Shown here piece by piece: positions 24,547 through 33,369 of a stretch of 64,000 nucleotides of DNA. The DNA is taken from positions 140,978 to 204,977 of the forward strand of contig JAQTWB010000001.1 of NCBI GenBank assembly GCA_028689495.1, written 5' to 3'. The translations under genes were made by a program, and so were the position numbers. The notes under the pieces are model-generated. The model searched no databases and was not told the DNA's origin. It saw only the letters and a program-made list of their open reading frames with translations. Source of the stretch: a bacterium. Its GTDB lineage: Bacteria > Bdellovibrionota_C > UBA2361 > SZUA-149 > JAQTWB01. The first letter of the stretch is position 1. The number at the start of each line of letters is the position of its first letter.

Positions 24547-25596
24547 ATGCAGGTTGAAGCAAAACTTGAGCTCGATAACCAGAGATTCACTGAATGGGAG
24601 CCACAGGAGGAACTTGATTCTGTGACCGACAATCAGATTATGTTTGGTAGAGGGTTATATTGTGTAAATCTTGATCGGCTATTTCCATTGTTTTCCGAGC
24701 ACTGGTTAGCATTGTTCAGTGGTCTTGGTGTTGATATACGATTTAATCATTCACATGTTATTGAGACATTCCCCACTCGTGGAGTATCAGTGTTTTCATG
24801 TCGCATTAATGGGGAGGTTCAGGTATTTGGGGTGGACCAGCGGCTTACGCAAGTATTGTCCGAACTTGTCGCACCGCAATCCAGCCCGGCTATAAAACAA
24901 ATTATTTTCGATTATTTTGTGCGAAGATTTTATTCTGTGATGTCCAGTACGTGGTGTGGTTCTGTTCCATTGCGCATTGAGTATTGTTATTCGGGTAGCA
25001 CCGGTGCAGTTGATGTGGCTGGGGTTCTTTCAACTGAATTGATTGTTGGTAACGCAGCATTTCCTGTCTATTTTGGACTTGGCCCGGAATTCGCTTCTTT
25101 GATTGATGAAGCATCTGTTGCGTCAGCACATTTGGAGCACGATCTGGCGGTAGTTATTGGTGATAGTGATACCGTAGTAATTTCGGTTGAGATGATGGAG
25201 GTTATTGATACCGGCTTATCTTTGATCGACCTGGTTGGTAGCAGTTCGGTAGTGTCATTTGAGGTGCCAAACTCCTATCGTGTCATTCTTTCTGTTAATG
25301 AGGTTCCTGTTGGAGTAGGGATGCTTAAGCAGTACGGTGGACATTTTGTAGTTCATGTTAGTCATATACAGAAAAAATTTCGTCATTCTGTTGCTGGCAA
25401 ACGGACCACTATTGAGATCGGAGCAATTGAGGTCCCCAGAGATGAGGCGGGAAGGTATTTGCAGTCTGGAGCGGTAATTCCGCTGCAAAATCAAATCTCT
25501 GATAACCTTTCATTAATTTGCGATGCTGAGCACTGCGGTGAGGTCAGATTAGGTGTCATTGATGGACAGATGGCAGTGAAGTTTATTCAGGAGTAG
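24547..25596 (+). CDS. sctQ: SctQ-like cytoplasmic ring protein (SPOA C-terminus)
   Basis: 349 residues, ATG 24547 after AGGAGAAGGTC, chosen over an in-frame ATG 60 bases earlier that overlaps the preceding gene. The last ~65 residues form a SPOA/FliN domain: TTIEIGAIEVPRDEAGRYLQ, then SGAVIPL, and GEVRLGVIDGQMAVKF, closely following the FliN/SctQ pattern (LxPGSVIEL ... GEVVVVDG). The middle part (SLIDLVGSSSVVSFEVPN) may be a first, degenerate SPOA domain. SctQ builds the cytoplasmic sorting platform. Its stop overlaps the next start (TAGTG). Confidence 0.82.
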   Translation: MQVEAKLELDNQRFTEWEPQEELDSVTDNQIMFGRGLYCVNLDRLFPLFSEHWLALFSGLGVDIRFNHSHVIETFPTRGVSVFSCRINGEVQVFGVDQRLTQVLSELVAPQSSPAIKQIIFDYFVRRFYSVMSSTWCGSVPLRIEYCYSGSTGAVDVAGVLSTELIVGNAAFPVYFGLGPEFASLIDEASVASAHLEHDLAVVIGDSDTVVISVEMMEVIDTGLSLIDLVGSSSVVSFEVPNSYRVILSVNEVPVGVGMLKQYGGHFVVHVSHIQKKFRHSVAGKRTTIEIGAIEVPRDEAGRYLQSGAVIPLQNQISDNLSLICDAEHCGEVRLGVIDGQMAVKFIQE

Positions 25597-26234
25597 TGGT
25601 GGACATACTCTGTTTGGATTGTTTATTGCCATGTGTTGGGGATACCAAGGGGTTGATGGACTCGGCTGGTCGATTAGCCGGACGTAGTGAGAGTCTTAAT
25701 ATGCTTTCGGTTGATAGTTCAGAATTCTCTGTTGAAGAAGATGAACGTGAACAGTATCTTGTGCATACTGCGATTTCTCAGGCAATGAGCTGGATTGCCG
25801 CTATAAATGGGCGTATCGATTTTTTGCCCGATATTGCTGCATTGAACACAATGGATTTAACAAGTCTTTATGCTTTAGCCAGGCTTTATTTTCGTAATGG
25901 ATATATTGTTACATCTGAGCGGGTATTCTCCGGATTGCAAATATTGGATAAGGAAGGTGAGACGCCAGCAGATTTAGGTTGCGGTGTCGTAGCTCTTTGT
26001 TCTTCCAAGTTTGAAGAAGCTATTGCATCGTTTCATAAGTGCTTAAGTAATGGACATTATTTGATTGAGAGTCAGCTTGGGTTGACATTGTCATATATTG
26101 GGTTGTCGGAAATGTCTCGTGCGGTAGTTGCTTATGACGAAATTACGGAAGGATTGGATATCACTACCATGAAAGTTGATATACGCCCTTTATATGCTTT
26201 TGTCGGGTCTATTCTATCTACGGGTGCTCGCTGA
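25596..26234 (+). CDS. TPR-repeat protein, possible secretion chaperone
   Basis: 212 residues. The central part has TPR-like pairs of helices (SLYALARLYFRNGYIVTSE; LGCGVVALCSSKFEEAIASF; LGLTLSYIGLSEMSRAVVAY), the pattern of SycD/CesD-type translocator chaperones or SctG-like proteins. Start GTG 25596 overlaps the sctQ stop; a GTG three bases later is equally possible. It is the last gene of the plus-strand run, so a role in the apparatus or in binding its substrates is inferred from position. Confidence 0.7.
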   Translation: MVDILCLDCLLPCVGDTKGLMDSAGRLAGRSESLNMLSVDSSEFSVEEDEREQYLVHTAISQAMSWIAAINGRIDFLPDIAALNTMDLTSLYALARLYFRNGYIVTSERVFSGLQILDKEGETPADLGCGVVALCSSKFEEAIASFHKCLSNGHYLIESQLGLTLSYIGLSEMSRAVVAYDEITEGLDITTMKVDIRPLYAFVGSILSTGAR

Positions 26235-26307
26235 GAAGGTCTGCGCGTTGGCATGTTAAAGGGAATTTGTGCAGGTCCGTAGGTGTAATGTCTATATGTT
26301 GTTCAGC

Positions 26308-26625
26308 TCAGTCACTATCTTCGTCAGTGCTGGCTGCTTCTATCGTCATACGCACTGCATCTATAATAGATTTTTGCTGCGACTTCGGAATTTTTTGGCG
26401 ACGAAAGAAGTCTTTGGCCTCAGCTTCCAGTATCTGGAGCATTTCCTTTTTATTGTTGCGATTTATTGGAACAGTTGAGAACTTGGCATTGCTGGAGATG
26501 GAGTCGACTTTAAGGGCCTTTCTGATAGCACTAGTAGCCTCGGAACGCTGTGTCGCTGTGATACTGCTTCCTGCAGTGATTGACTGAGCCGAACCGGATT
26601 TTATTGAATCAATTTTTTTTGTCAT
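26308..26625 (-). CDS. Small Ser/Lys-rich hypothetical protein
   Basis: 105 residues. The first ~35 are rich in Ser, Thr and Ala with little predicted structure; the rest is helical and charged (MLQILEAEAKDFFRRQKIPK). No membrane segment. It starts 8 bp after the stop of the membrane sigma-like gene, so they form an operon. The disordered Ser-rich start is reminiscent of type III secretion substrates, or of FlgM-type anti-sigma factors, which are also small and flexible. Both are guesses. Confidence 0.6.
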   Translation of the reverse strand: MTKKIDSIKSGSAQSITAGSSITATQRSEATSAIRKALKVDSISSNAKFSTVPINRNNKKEMLQILEAEAKDFFRRQKIPKSQQKSIIDAVRMTIEAASTDEDSD

Positions 26626-26633
26626 ATGAGCTC

Positions 26634-27530
26634 TTAATAATGATAGAGTGCGAAAGTGGTAATTGTGGGTAATGGCGCCAGTAGCAGTAGTAAAGAGAGA
26701 ATGTCGATTGCATGGCTGCGGATTTTTTTCTGAAAGATAGAAAAAGGTGACTTCCAGTTTTCCTTACCATAGGTCTCGGCTAGCGGCCTTAATGTCGGGC
26801 GGATTTTTAAGGCTTTACCAGTGCTATGGTTGGAATTGTTTTTCATCGATTCTTCGAGAAAAACAAGAATGGTGCTGTGCTCACGTATAATCGTTAGTTC
26901 ATCTATCCCCCATTCGCTAGCTAGAGTGCGCATGGATTTTCCGATCCAGTATATCTCCCAAAGAATTGTTTGGTGAATTGGGTTCAAATGACTGATTTGA
27001 GTCAACATTTCCTTATATTCAAGGATATCATCGGGCTGATTTTTTTGGTCTTCGGCGATAGCCAGGAGGCTAGCTCCTGCCAGAAGACTTTTTACTGCGA
27101 TCTGTAAGCCATCACCGGCAGAATCAGTGGAGGTATCTATTGATCCTGAATGAAGTTCGGGGAAAAGTTGGAACAACTTTGCTGATATTTCACGCGCTTG
27201 ATCACTCGCTTCGCTGTTACTTCCTGTTGCTCTACGCCAGTTTTTTGATTTTCGTGCCTCTTCAGTCGCCGCTTCGTGGATTCGGCGTCGTGCATAAGCG
27301 CGAAAGGGAACACCTAGTGAATCGTTGTAGCGCGTAGCGCAGAAAAGGAGGCCTTCGTATGCTCCACCGTCGAGGCCGTCCATTTGCCAGTCAAGGTTCC
27401 AGGAACGAGCGACATTGCGAGCGATTGCTTCTGCCCAGCCAAGATTTTCGCTGACCAGCTTCTCAATCAATTCCGGATCGTTTTTAGTGGTGACTTGCGC
27501 GTCTGCATCGTTATTCATTTCGTCGGACAT
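26634..27530 (-). CDS. Sigma-70-like protein with C-terminal membrane segment
   Basis: 298 residues. Region 2 of sigma-70 factors is visible at about residues 20-100: NLGWAEAIARNVARSWNLDW, LDGGAYEGLLFCATRYNDSL, GVPFRAYARRRIHEA. Region 4 is at ~190-235 (ISHLNPIHQTILWEIYWIGK, LASEWGIDELTII), with the helix-turn-helix less typical. After a basic linker the protein ends in a hydrophobic stretch (IDILSLLLLLAPLPTITTFA), predicting attachment to the inner membrane with the sigma domains inside. Start 27530 is ATG. A membrane-tied sigma factor beside a secretion locus suggests release or masking on apparatus completion; this is inference. Confidence 0.75.
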   Translation of the reverse strand: MSDEMNNDADAQVTTKNDPELIEKLVSENLGWAEAIARNVARSWNLDWQMDGLDGGAYEGLLFCATRYNDSLGVPFRAYARRRIHEAATEEARKSKNWRRATGSNSEASDQAREISAKLFQLFPELHSGSIDTSTDSAGDGLQIAVKSLLAGASLLAIAEDQKNQPDDILEYKEMLTQISHLNPIHQTILWEIYWIGKSMRTLASEWGIDELTIIREHSTILVFLEESMKNNSNHSTGKALKIRPTLRPLAETYGKENWKSPFSIFQKKIRSHAIDILSLLLLLAPLPTITTFALYHY

Positions 27531-27937
27531 GAACTAAACTCTATTTTCAATTGATTTGGGCCGAACACAGCGTGGTTGTGACCTTTAACACACCAATACT
27601 GTGAAACCGACTTATGACGATGCCACCGTATCTGTATTTGCGTGGGGTTTACAATCACAAGACTGACTTGAATGTAAAATTCCGGGACATCGACCAATTC
27701 TGATAGTGGGTACATCGGCGGTTGAGTCAATATACTACAGGGGAGTTGCTCGATTTTATGCCGGGCACGAAAATCAAGTTGGACTGTTGGAAAATACGTA
27801 ATGCCATTCTGCATAAAATTTATTGAAGCAGGTGGCTATCCGGGACGGATATATGGGTGACTGGTCTTTGTGAGGTGCGGATTGTGTGGTGATGGTTTGA
27901 GCCAGGTTTGTTAACCAAGGTCTTACAGGAGAGTTTT
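27531..27937. other. Intergenic region between divergent sigma genes
   Basis: 407 bp. It must contain the promoters of both sigma-type genes, but I see no clear consensus boxes. A 99-codon minus-strand frame (27515-27814) overlaps the sigma-like start and has no SD; its coding status is uncertain and I do not call it. Confidence 0.45.
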
Positions 27938-28786
27938 ATGCCGACAGTCAACATTCGCGATGAAGGGAAAAGGCAAAGATTACAGGCGATTAAGCTTTCC
28001 GTCGGCTCGGTCGGGGCTGCTTTGCCTGGTTCGGCCGGTTGCTTTTCTAGCGATCGGTCCGTCCGAGATAAATTGATTTTTGATAACCGCACGCAGGCAC
28101 ACAAGATTGGACGAAGTATGTTGCGCAAGTGGCGTGTGACACTTCCTTACGGCGAAGCTGAGAGTCTTGTTGACCTCACCTTGTGTGAAGTAGCCGATCG
28201 TTTTGACGCATCTAAAGGCGCGTCGTTCATAACTTTTTTCTTCTATCATCTCCGTGGCAATCTTGTTCGAACAGTAGCTTCGTATTCTCGCAATAATGCA
28301 AATTTTTCTGCATTTCACGGTGATAGTTCGTTTGAGCTGGTGAAAGAGACTACTCGGTTGGGTGGAAGCGAATTTGCTCTGGCATCGGATATCTCTGGTT
28401 ACGGTGCTTTTGATTCCAGTATCCCGGAAGAGAATATGATTCGCGAGGAGCGAGAGGATATCTGCCGTCAGGCGTTCGCCGGACTTGATCCTCTGGAAAG
28501 AGAGGTTCTCGAACGGTCATTCGAACTTGATCAGAGCCTTGTCGGTATTGCGGAGGAGCTCGGTTATAGTCGTTGTCATATTTCTCGGGTGAAGAAAAAG
28601 GCTCTGGAAAAGATGAAAGTTACTTTGGCTGGTTGTGAGAGCATCGCACCTGTGGCCAGAGATCCTCAGTTGGCTCGACCAAAGAAGCAAATCGATGGGA
28701 CCAGCGTTCGCGGGCGTAAGAGAAGGGCGCTTTCAGTCGCGGGTCGGGACAAGGGGCAGGGTAGGCTCAGGGCAAATGTTGGCTGA
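27938..28786 (+). CDS. FliA/WhiG-type RNA polymerase sigma factor
   Basis: 282 residues, ATG 27938 after ACAGGAGAGTTTT, preferred to an ATG 30 bases upstream. Region 2 spans ~50-120 (KIGRSMLRKWRVTLPYGEAE, LVDLTLCEVADRFDASKGAS, FITFFFYHLRGNLVRT). Region 4 spans ~185-230 (FAGLDPLEREVLERSFELDQ, IAEELGYSRCHISRVKKKAL), with a clear helix-turn-helix. A basic, low-complexity tail (RPKKQIDG, RGRKRRALS) follows. Region 3 is weak. It is divergent from the membrane sigma-like gene and overlaps the tail of the FemAB gene by 20 bp. It may control the pilus/secretion locus. Confidence 0.85.
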   Translation: MPTVNIRDEGKRQRLQAIKLSVGSVGAALPGSAGCFSSDRSVRDKLIFDNRTQAHKIGRSMLRKWRVTLPYGEAESLVDLTLCEVADRFDASKGASFITFFFYHLRGNLVRTVASYSRNNANFSAFHGDSSFELVKETTRLGGSEFALASDISGYGAFDSSIPEENMIREEREDICRQAFAGLDPLEREVLERSFELDQSLVGIAEELGYSRCHISRVKKKALEKMKVTLAGCESIAPVARDPQLARPKKQIDGTSVRGRKRRALSVAGRDKGQGRLRANVG

Positions 28787-29804
28787 GTAGGGGGCCAACG
28801 ATATTTGCTAGTGGCAGCGGTAATCGCTGCCACATTCTAACGATATATTCATACTTTGAATTTTTGGGGTTTACGTCTGGGATGTCACCGCTGAAAGAGT
28901 GGTAGTGCCAGTTTAACTGGACAGGAAAAGCTCCCCATTGTTGTTTAAACTTGTAAGTTCCTCCGTCGGGACTAGAACGACCAAAGTCGAAAATTTTGTC
29001 TTTTGAGAGTATCGCTTGGCGAATAATTTCCCAGTAAAGCGCCATATTCGGAGATTGTCGATTAAATTTTTTTAATGATGATGCCCAAACGATTTCTCTG
29101 GAGTGGCCATTGGTAACGGTGAGGCCAGCTGCCGCTGGTTGTTTGTCGAGGTAGCAGACGGTGATGGCAGCATTTTTACCGAATTGTTTCATCGTTTGGG
29201 AGAACAGTTTTTTTGGGTACACAGGAGTTCCAAGATCTCTCATGTTCTCTGAAAAGACTGTGTAGAAATCATCTATCGCTTGCGAGCAACTATTGTGCCC
29301 CTGCCATGTTTGTAACTCTGCACCTTCCTTCAATGGGCGTCTGATCTGGCTTCGAAGTTTAGCTGGAAACGAACTGAACATTGTTTGTTCATCTTCCGTC
29401 AGGCGGAGCTCCATTGACACTTTGTGTTGACGAACTGTTTTTTTGGAAAAACATTCTGCGAAATTTGCCTGATGGCGGAACTCCAAATATTTCACTTTAT
29501 GATTAGAGGCGATTGCGATTGAACGTGTCAGTAGTTCAATGCAGGCTTCGGGACTGCCGAATGCACCCCCGGCGTTCAGGTAGGGGACGGAGATCATTGA
29601 TTTGCCAAAAAGACTGCTTTTAAAAAGGAAGAGCGGCAGTATGCCCGCAATTCCTTTCTCATTTTCGGCTATTAGATAGAGCGGTTTGTGGGAAAATGTT
29701 TTTTCAATTATCTCGCTCCATTCATACCTCAGAGCGTGATGAGTCTCGCTTACGAAGTCGTTCCATGCATCACGATCACTTGACTCAACTTGACGAATTT
29801 TCAC
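28767..29804 (-). CDS. FemAB-family protein of the XrtA/PEP-CTERM type
   Basis: 345 residues with the double GNAT fold of FemAB proteins: NDFVSETHHALRYEWSEIIE, RSQIRRPLKEGAELQ, FDFGRSSPDGGTYKFKQQWG. The last motif, with W-G-A and the following Q-L-N-W-Y-like segment, is characteristic of the FemAB proteins found with exosortase/exopolysaccharide systems. It probably transfers an acyl or aminoacyl group to a cell-surface glycan. It lies 81 bp after the deacetylase on the same strand. No exosortase or PEP-CTERM substrate is seen in the window. Confidence 0.85.
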   Translation of the reverse strand: MKIRQVESSDRDAWNDFVSETHHALRYEWSEIIEKTFSHKPLYLIAENEKGIAGILPLFLFKSSLFGKSMISVPYLNAGGAFGSPEACIELLTRSIAIASNHKVKYLEFRHQANFAECFSKKTVRQHKVSMELRLTEDEQTMFSSFPAKLRSQIRRPLKEGAELQTWQGHNSCSQAIDDFYTVFSENMRDLGTPVYPKKLFSQTMKQFGKNAAITVCYLDKQPAAAGLTVTNGHSREIVWASSLKKFNRQSPNMALYWEIIRQAILSKDKIFDFGRSSPDGGTYKFKQQWGAFPVQLNWHYHSFSGDIPDVNPKNSKYEYIVRMWQRLPLPLANIVGPLLSQHLP

Positions 29805-29885
29805 CGTTCAACCCTTTTAGATTTTATATCACATTACTATTTTCTACCGTTCTATCATCCAACAGAATTTTCGACACGGTACGAA

Positions 29886-30767
29886 TTAATTTTTGATGAA
29901 GACATCATTGATAGTGGAGAATTTAAATTCGCGCAGCAGATTGGATATCCGTTTAAGAAGTGCCTTGCTCCCGCTTTTGTGGCGAAATTTTGTTACGGGC
30001 GGTAGGTCGGGAAAGTCTGGTTGTTCGGGATCAATTTCCCAAGGATGGAAATAGCAGACAAAACTGCGATGCTCATATTGATTGATATGTTTCAGCCCCG
30101 CTTTGATTAGAAATGGGGGGAAGAGACGCCAATAGGCGCCGCCAGCTACTGGAAGTCTAATTTCACGGCCAAGGTAATTCAAATTACTTACGGCTAGAGG
30201 AATAATCTGCAAATCCCCCAAGGGTGTAGTTTGCCGGTAGGGTGTAAGGCTTTTGTCCCGGTTGTTGTAGCGTGGATGCATGATAGGGTACAGGCTGGAG
30301 TCGTAGCTGTACCCGGCGAGAACCAGCTTTTCGTAAGCCCAGGGAGTTTTGTTTGTGATTGAGAAGCTTGGGGCTCGGTATCCATTTATTGAAGTTCCGG
30401 TCATGTCTTCCAGCATACGGCGGGAACGGTTGATGTCCTGAAAAAATAATTCAGGAGTTTGCTCAAATACAAGTTGATGTCCGTAGCCATGCGATCCTAT
30501 TTCATGTCCAGCAGCGGCTATGTCACTAATCATCCTTTTGTGTCTTTGAGCTATGTAACCAAGAATGAAAAATGTTGCGCGAGTATTATTCTCCTGAAGT
30601 AGCTCAAGTATGCGGTAAGTACTTTTCTCTACACGGGTAGGTAGAGTATGCCATACTGCAGGAGGAGCGACCGATGCGAGATTTGAAGCATGGAAGTATT
30701 CCTCAACATCTATACTGAGAGCGTTAACATACGTGTTTTCCAGAGGTAATTGTGGCGATTGACTCAT
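29886..30767 (-). CDS. Polysaccharide deacetylase (XrtA-associated family)
   Basis: About 293 residues from ATG 30767; an upstream GTG at 30857 lacks an SD and would overlap the divergent gene's promoter. The NodB-type fold shows SIDVEEYF near the start (metal-binding Asp), ATFFILGYIAQRHK, EIGSHGYGHQL (the His-x3-His metal site) and NGYRAPSFSI (catalytic Arg region), with the C-terminal YFHPWEIDPEQP extension typical of the DUF3473/exosortase subfamily. It removes N-acetyl groups from a surface polysaccharide. Its promoter region is shared with the aminotransferase gene at 30868. Confidence 0.9.
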   Translation of the reverse strand: MSQSPQLPLENTYVNALSIDVEEYFHASNLASVAPPAVWHTLPTRVEKSTYRILELLQENNTRATFFILGYIAQRHKRMISDIAAAGHEIGSHGYGHQLVFEQTPELFFQDINRSRRMLEDMTGTSINGYRAPSFSITNKTPWAYEKLVLAGYSYDSSLYPIMHPRYNNRDKSLTPYRQTTPLGDLQIIPLAVSNLNYLGREIRLPVAGGAYWRLFPPFLIKAGLKHINQYEHRSFVCYFHPWEIDPEQPDFPDLPPVTKFRHKSGSKALLKRISNLLREFKFSTINDVFIKN

Positions 30768-30867
30768 GAGTTCCAGGGCCGAAAATATTAGCTGTTCATC
30801 CAGAGAATTCGCCCCTGGTTTGGTTAAAAGGCTCACGCCGGCGGGGAGGTTTCCCACGTTTTCCGAG

Positions 30868-32061
30868 ATGTTTACAGTCTTGCGACTATTACGGCAATTC
30901 TCTGATACGAGTTTAGATGATTATTTGAGGGAAACACTTTGCCAGACGCTGGGCGCCGAAAGGTGTGATTTTTATGGGACAGGAAAACGGGCTCTTACCG
31001 CGGCATTGTCTGAGTCTGTTGCTCGGGAACAAGGTGGGAAATTTGTCCTTGTTTCGGCGTATGGCTGTCCTGATGTCCCAGCTTCGGTAGTTGCCGCCGG
31101 TTTCAAACCCTGGTTGGTTGATGTCGACCCACAAACGATTGACCTCTTGGCTGATTCTATTCCTGATGATGTGGCCCGGGATAGTGTCGGGATTGTTCTG
31201 AGTAACTTGTATGGCATGGCAGATTCCCTGCCCATGGGGGGTTCCCAATATCGTGCTTTGCCCTCTGATATCGTGGTTATCGACGATGCAAGTCAGGCGG
31301 CACTTACGCATACCGATATTGGGACGGTTGGTTTGCGAGAAGGGACAAGGCTTGGTGTTTTAAGTTTTGGCCGAGGTAAATCTCTGTCGGCGTATGGCGG
31401 TGGTGCGGTGGTTGGGCGCTGTGTCTCGACTCGTGTGGAGGTTGCTCAGAGCCAGTCCGGAAAAAGGAATGGCCAACTTACTTCATTAGGGGTGTTTGGT
31501 GAGTTTAGCCTTCTTGTTCGAGCATATATACTTTCGAGTCTGGAGCGACCAGAGTTGTACGGAATATTATCAAGGGTTCCTTTCCTTGGGTTGGGGCAAG
31601 CCAACTATCCTGATAATTTGGGGCCAGAAATAATTTCCAGATTTCAGTCATATGGGCTTTTGGCGATGATTCATTCTTTGGACTCCCGGAGGGAGGTTAG
31701 AAGAAGGCATATGAGAATCTGGGAAGAGGAATTAGGTGGTATATCGCAGATTGTTTTACCTCATTTGAATCGTGGAGAGTCCGGTGTAACCTTGAGCAGG
31801 TTGCCGTTATTATTTCCCTCCCGTGATATGCGTGATAGGCTTTTGCCGGCTTTGGTCGCGGCTGGGGCCAGTGTGTCATATCCAATTCCGCTGCATAGAT
31901 TTTCACAGCTTGATGACTGTGTACCTGAAGGTATTCGCTTTCCTGGTGCGGATAGGGTTGCTGATACAATTATGACGCTGCCAGTTCACGAGAAGGTGTC
32001 GTCTGGTGTGATCAAAAAGGTTGCAAAAACAATAAGAGGAGTTGCTGCGGCATGGATATAA
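30868..32061 (+). CDS. DegT/DnrJ/EryC1-like PLP aminotransferase
   Basis: About 397 residues, ATG 30868, divergent from the deacetylase. FYGTGKRALTAAL matches the substrate and cofactor pocket of DegT-type sugar aminotransferases, VVIDDASQAAL carries the PLP-ring Asp, and SFGRGKSLSAYGGG contains the likely Schiff-base Lys. Such enzymes make amino sugars for surface glycans. The gene overlaps the next glycosyltransferase by 10 bp, so they are coupled. Confidence 0.8.
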   Translation: MFTVLRLLRQFSDTSLDDYLRETLCQTLGAERCDFYGTGKRALTAALSESVAREQGGKFVLVSAYGCPDVPASVVAAGFKPWLVDVDPQTIDLLADSIPDDVARDSVGIVLSNLYGMADSLPMGGSQYRALPSDIVVIDDASQAALTHTDIGTVGLREGTRLGVLSFGRGKSLSAYGGGAVVGRCVSTRVEVAQSQSGKRNGQLTSLGVFGEFSLLVRAYILSSLERPELYGILSRVPFLGLGQANYPDNLGPEIISRFQSYGLLAMIHSLDSRREVRRRHMRIWEEELGGISQIVLPHLNRGESGVTLSRLPLLFPSRDMRDRLLPALVAAGASVSYPIPLHRFSQLDDCVPEGIRFPGADRVADTIMTLPVHEKVSSGVIKKVAKTIRGVAAAWI

Positions 32062-33233
32062 TAGGTCTCATTGTTGTCTTATCACTTTTGCTGATCTTTT
32101 ACGCTTATTTAGGTTATCCGCTAATTTTGTGGTGCCTGAATGAATTTAAGCCGTCATTGCCGTCGGCGAACGTTGTCAGTGAGGCGGATGCGCCAAAGTC
32201 TGTGTCGATTGTCATTACTGTGCATAACGAGGCTCGAGTGATTCGTGAGAAGCTAGAGAATACACTAGCTGCAGCGCATGCATTTGAGGCGCTTGGCGAT
32301 GATTACAGTGTTGAAGTTATTGTCGCGTCTGATGGTTCGACCGATGATACAGATACGATCGTTTCAGCATTTGCTGAGCGTGGGGTGAAGCTGGTTTCTC
32401 TCCCCCAGGCATCTGGAAAGGAATACGCACAACAGGCGGCGGTTGCGACAGTCTCGGGAGATATCATTGTTTTTACTGATGCCAAGGTAACTCTTGATGA
32501 ACAGGCAATTGTTAATGTCAGTCGTTATTTTTCAGACAAGTCAGTTGGCGCTGTTAGCAGTATTGACGTGGTGGATGGCGCTTCGTCTGATGGTAGTGGA
32601 GAAGGGTTGTATGTTCGGTATGAGATGAAGCTTAGGTCGCTTGAGTCACGATTTAATTCATTGGTTGGTTTGAGTGGCTCCGCTTTTGCGGTGCGGCGGG
32701 ATGTTGCCTCTGAGTGGAGGACAGATCTACCTAGTGATTTTGCCCAGCTTTTGAGGGCTCAGCGTATGGGGTTGCGTGGCGTTCATGGAGCTGATGTCGT
32801 TTGTCGTTATAAACCGGTAGCGACAGAAGAAGAAGAATTTTCCCGAAAAGTTCGAACGGTGTTGCGAGGTCTGACAGCCTTTTTTTCCGAAATTTCAGTG
32901 CTCAATCCGTTGGAATATAGGACGTTTGCCTGGCAGATATTTAGTCATAAGTTATGCCGGTGGCTCGTCCCCCCGGCATTTATCATTGCATTTATCGGAA
33001 GTTATTTGCTGTCGCTAGGATCTGGTTTTTTCTTTCTTTGTTTTCTGGGTCTTTTTGGCCTGAGTCTGGCCGCGCTTGTCGGGTATGTGCATCCCCACCA
33101 GCGTCAGAATAAGGGTGTGAAGATAGCTTTGTATTTCATGATAGCCAATATGGCGATTCTCAGGGCTTGGGTTCGCTATCTATCCGGGGAAAGGACAGTC
33201 AGATGGGTGCCATCAGAAAAAGGAAGGTTGTAG
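32052..33233 (+). CDS. Family 2 glycosyltransferase, membrane-bound
   Basis: 393 residues. An N-terminal membrane helix (IGLIVVLSLLLIFYAYLGYP) precedes a GT-A domain with VSIVITVHNEARVI, VIVASDGSTDDTD and DIIVFTDAKVTL (the D-x-D-like metal site), then SGSAFAVRRDV, and three C-terminal membrane segments from about residue 305. The layout matches processive or undecaprenyl-linked polysaccharide synthases. It closes the exopolysaccharide block. Confidence 0.9.
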   Translation: MDIIGLIVVLSLLLIFYAYLGYPLILWCLNEFKPSLPSANVVSEADAPKSVSIVITVHNEARVIREKLENTLAAAHAFEALGDDYSVEVIVASDGSTDDTDTIVSAFAERGVKLVSLPQASGKEYAQQAAVATVSGDIIVFTDAKVTLDEQAIVNVSRYFSDKSVGAVSSIDVVDGASSDGSGEGLYVRYEMKLRSLESRFNSLVGLSGSAFAVRRDVASEWRTDLPSDFAQLLRAQRMGLRGVHGADVVCRYKPVATEEEEFSRKVRTVLRGLTAFFSEISVLNPLEYRTFAWQIFSHKLCRWLVPPAFIIAFIGSYLLSLGSGFFFLCFLGLFGLSLAALVGYVHPHQRQNKGVKIALYFMIANMAILRAWVRYLSGERTVRWVPSEKGRL

Positions 33234-33369
33234 TCAGTTGACCCGGATGTTTTACGTAAACCCGTCGCGAGGTTGAGTAGTCATATCTCAGGAACTTCGA
33301 CGGGTTTAATAGCATCAAAGCAGTGAGGCCACAGGTGCGCAAAATTGATGAAAGATGGAGTTTGAGTAA

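Noticed and set aside
27515..27814. 99-codon minus-strand ORF upstream of the membrane sigma-like gene
   Set aside because: Composition is plausible but there is no SD and it overlaps the sigma-like start; not enough support either way.
28811..28833. Perfect 9 bp hairpin GTGGCAGCG/CGCTGCCAC
   Set aside because: Lies inside the conserved C-terminal coding part of the FemAB gene; it may still help terminate the converging sigma gene but has no T-run.
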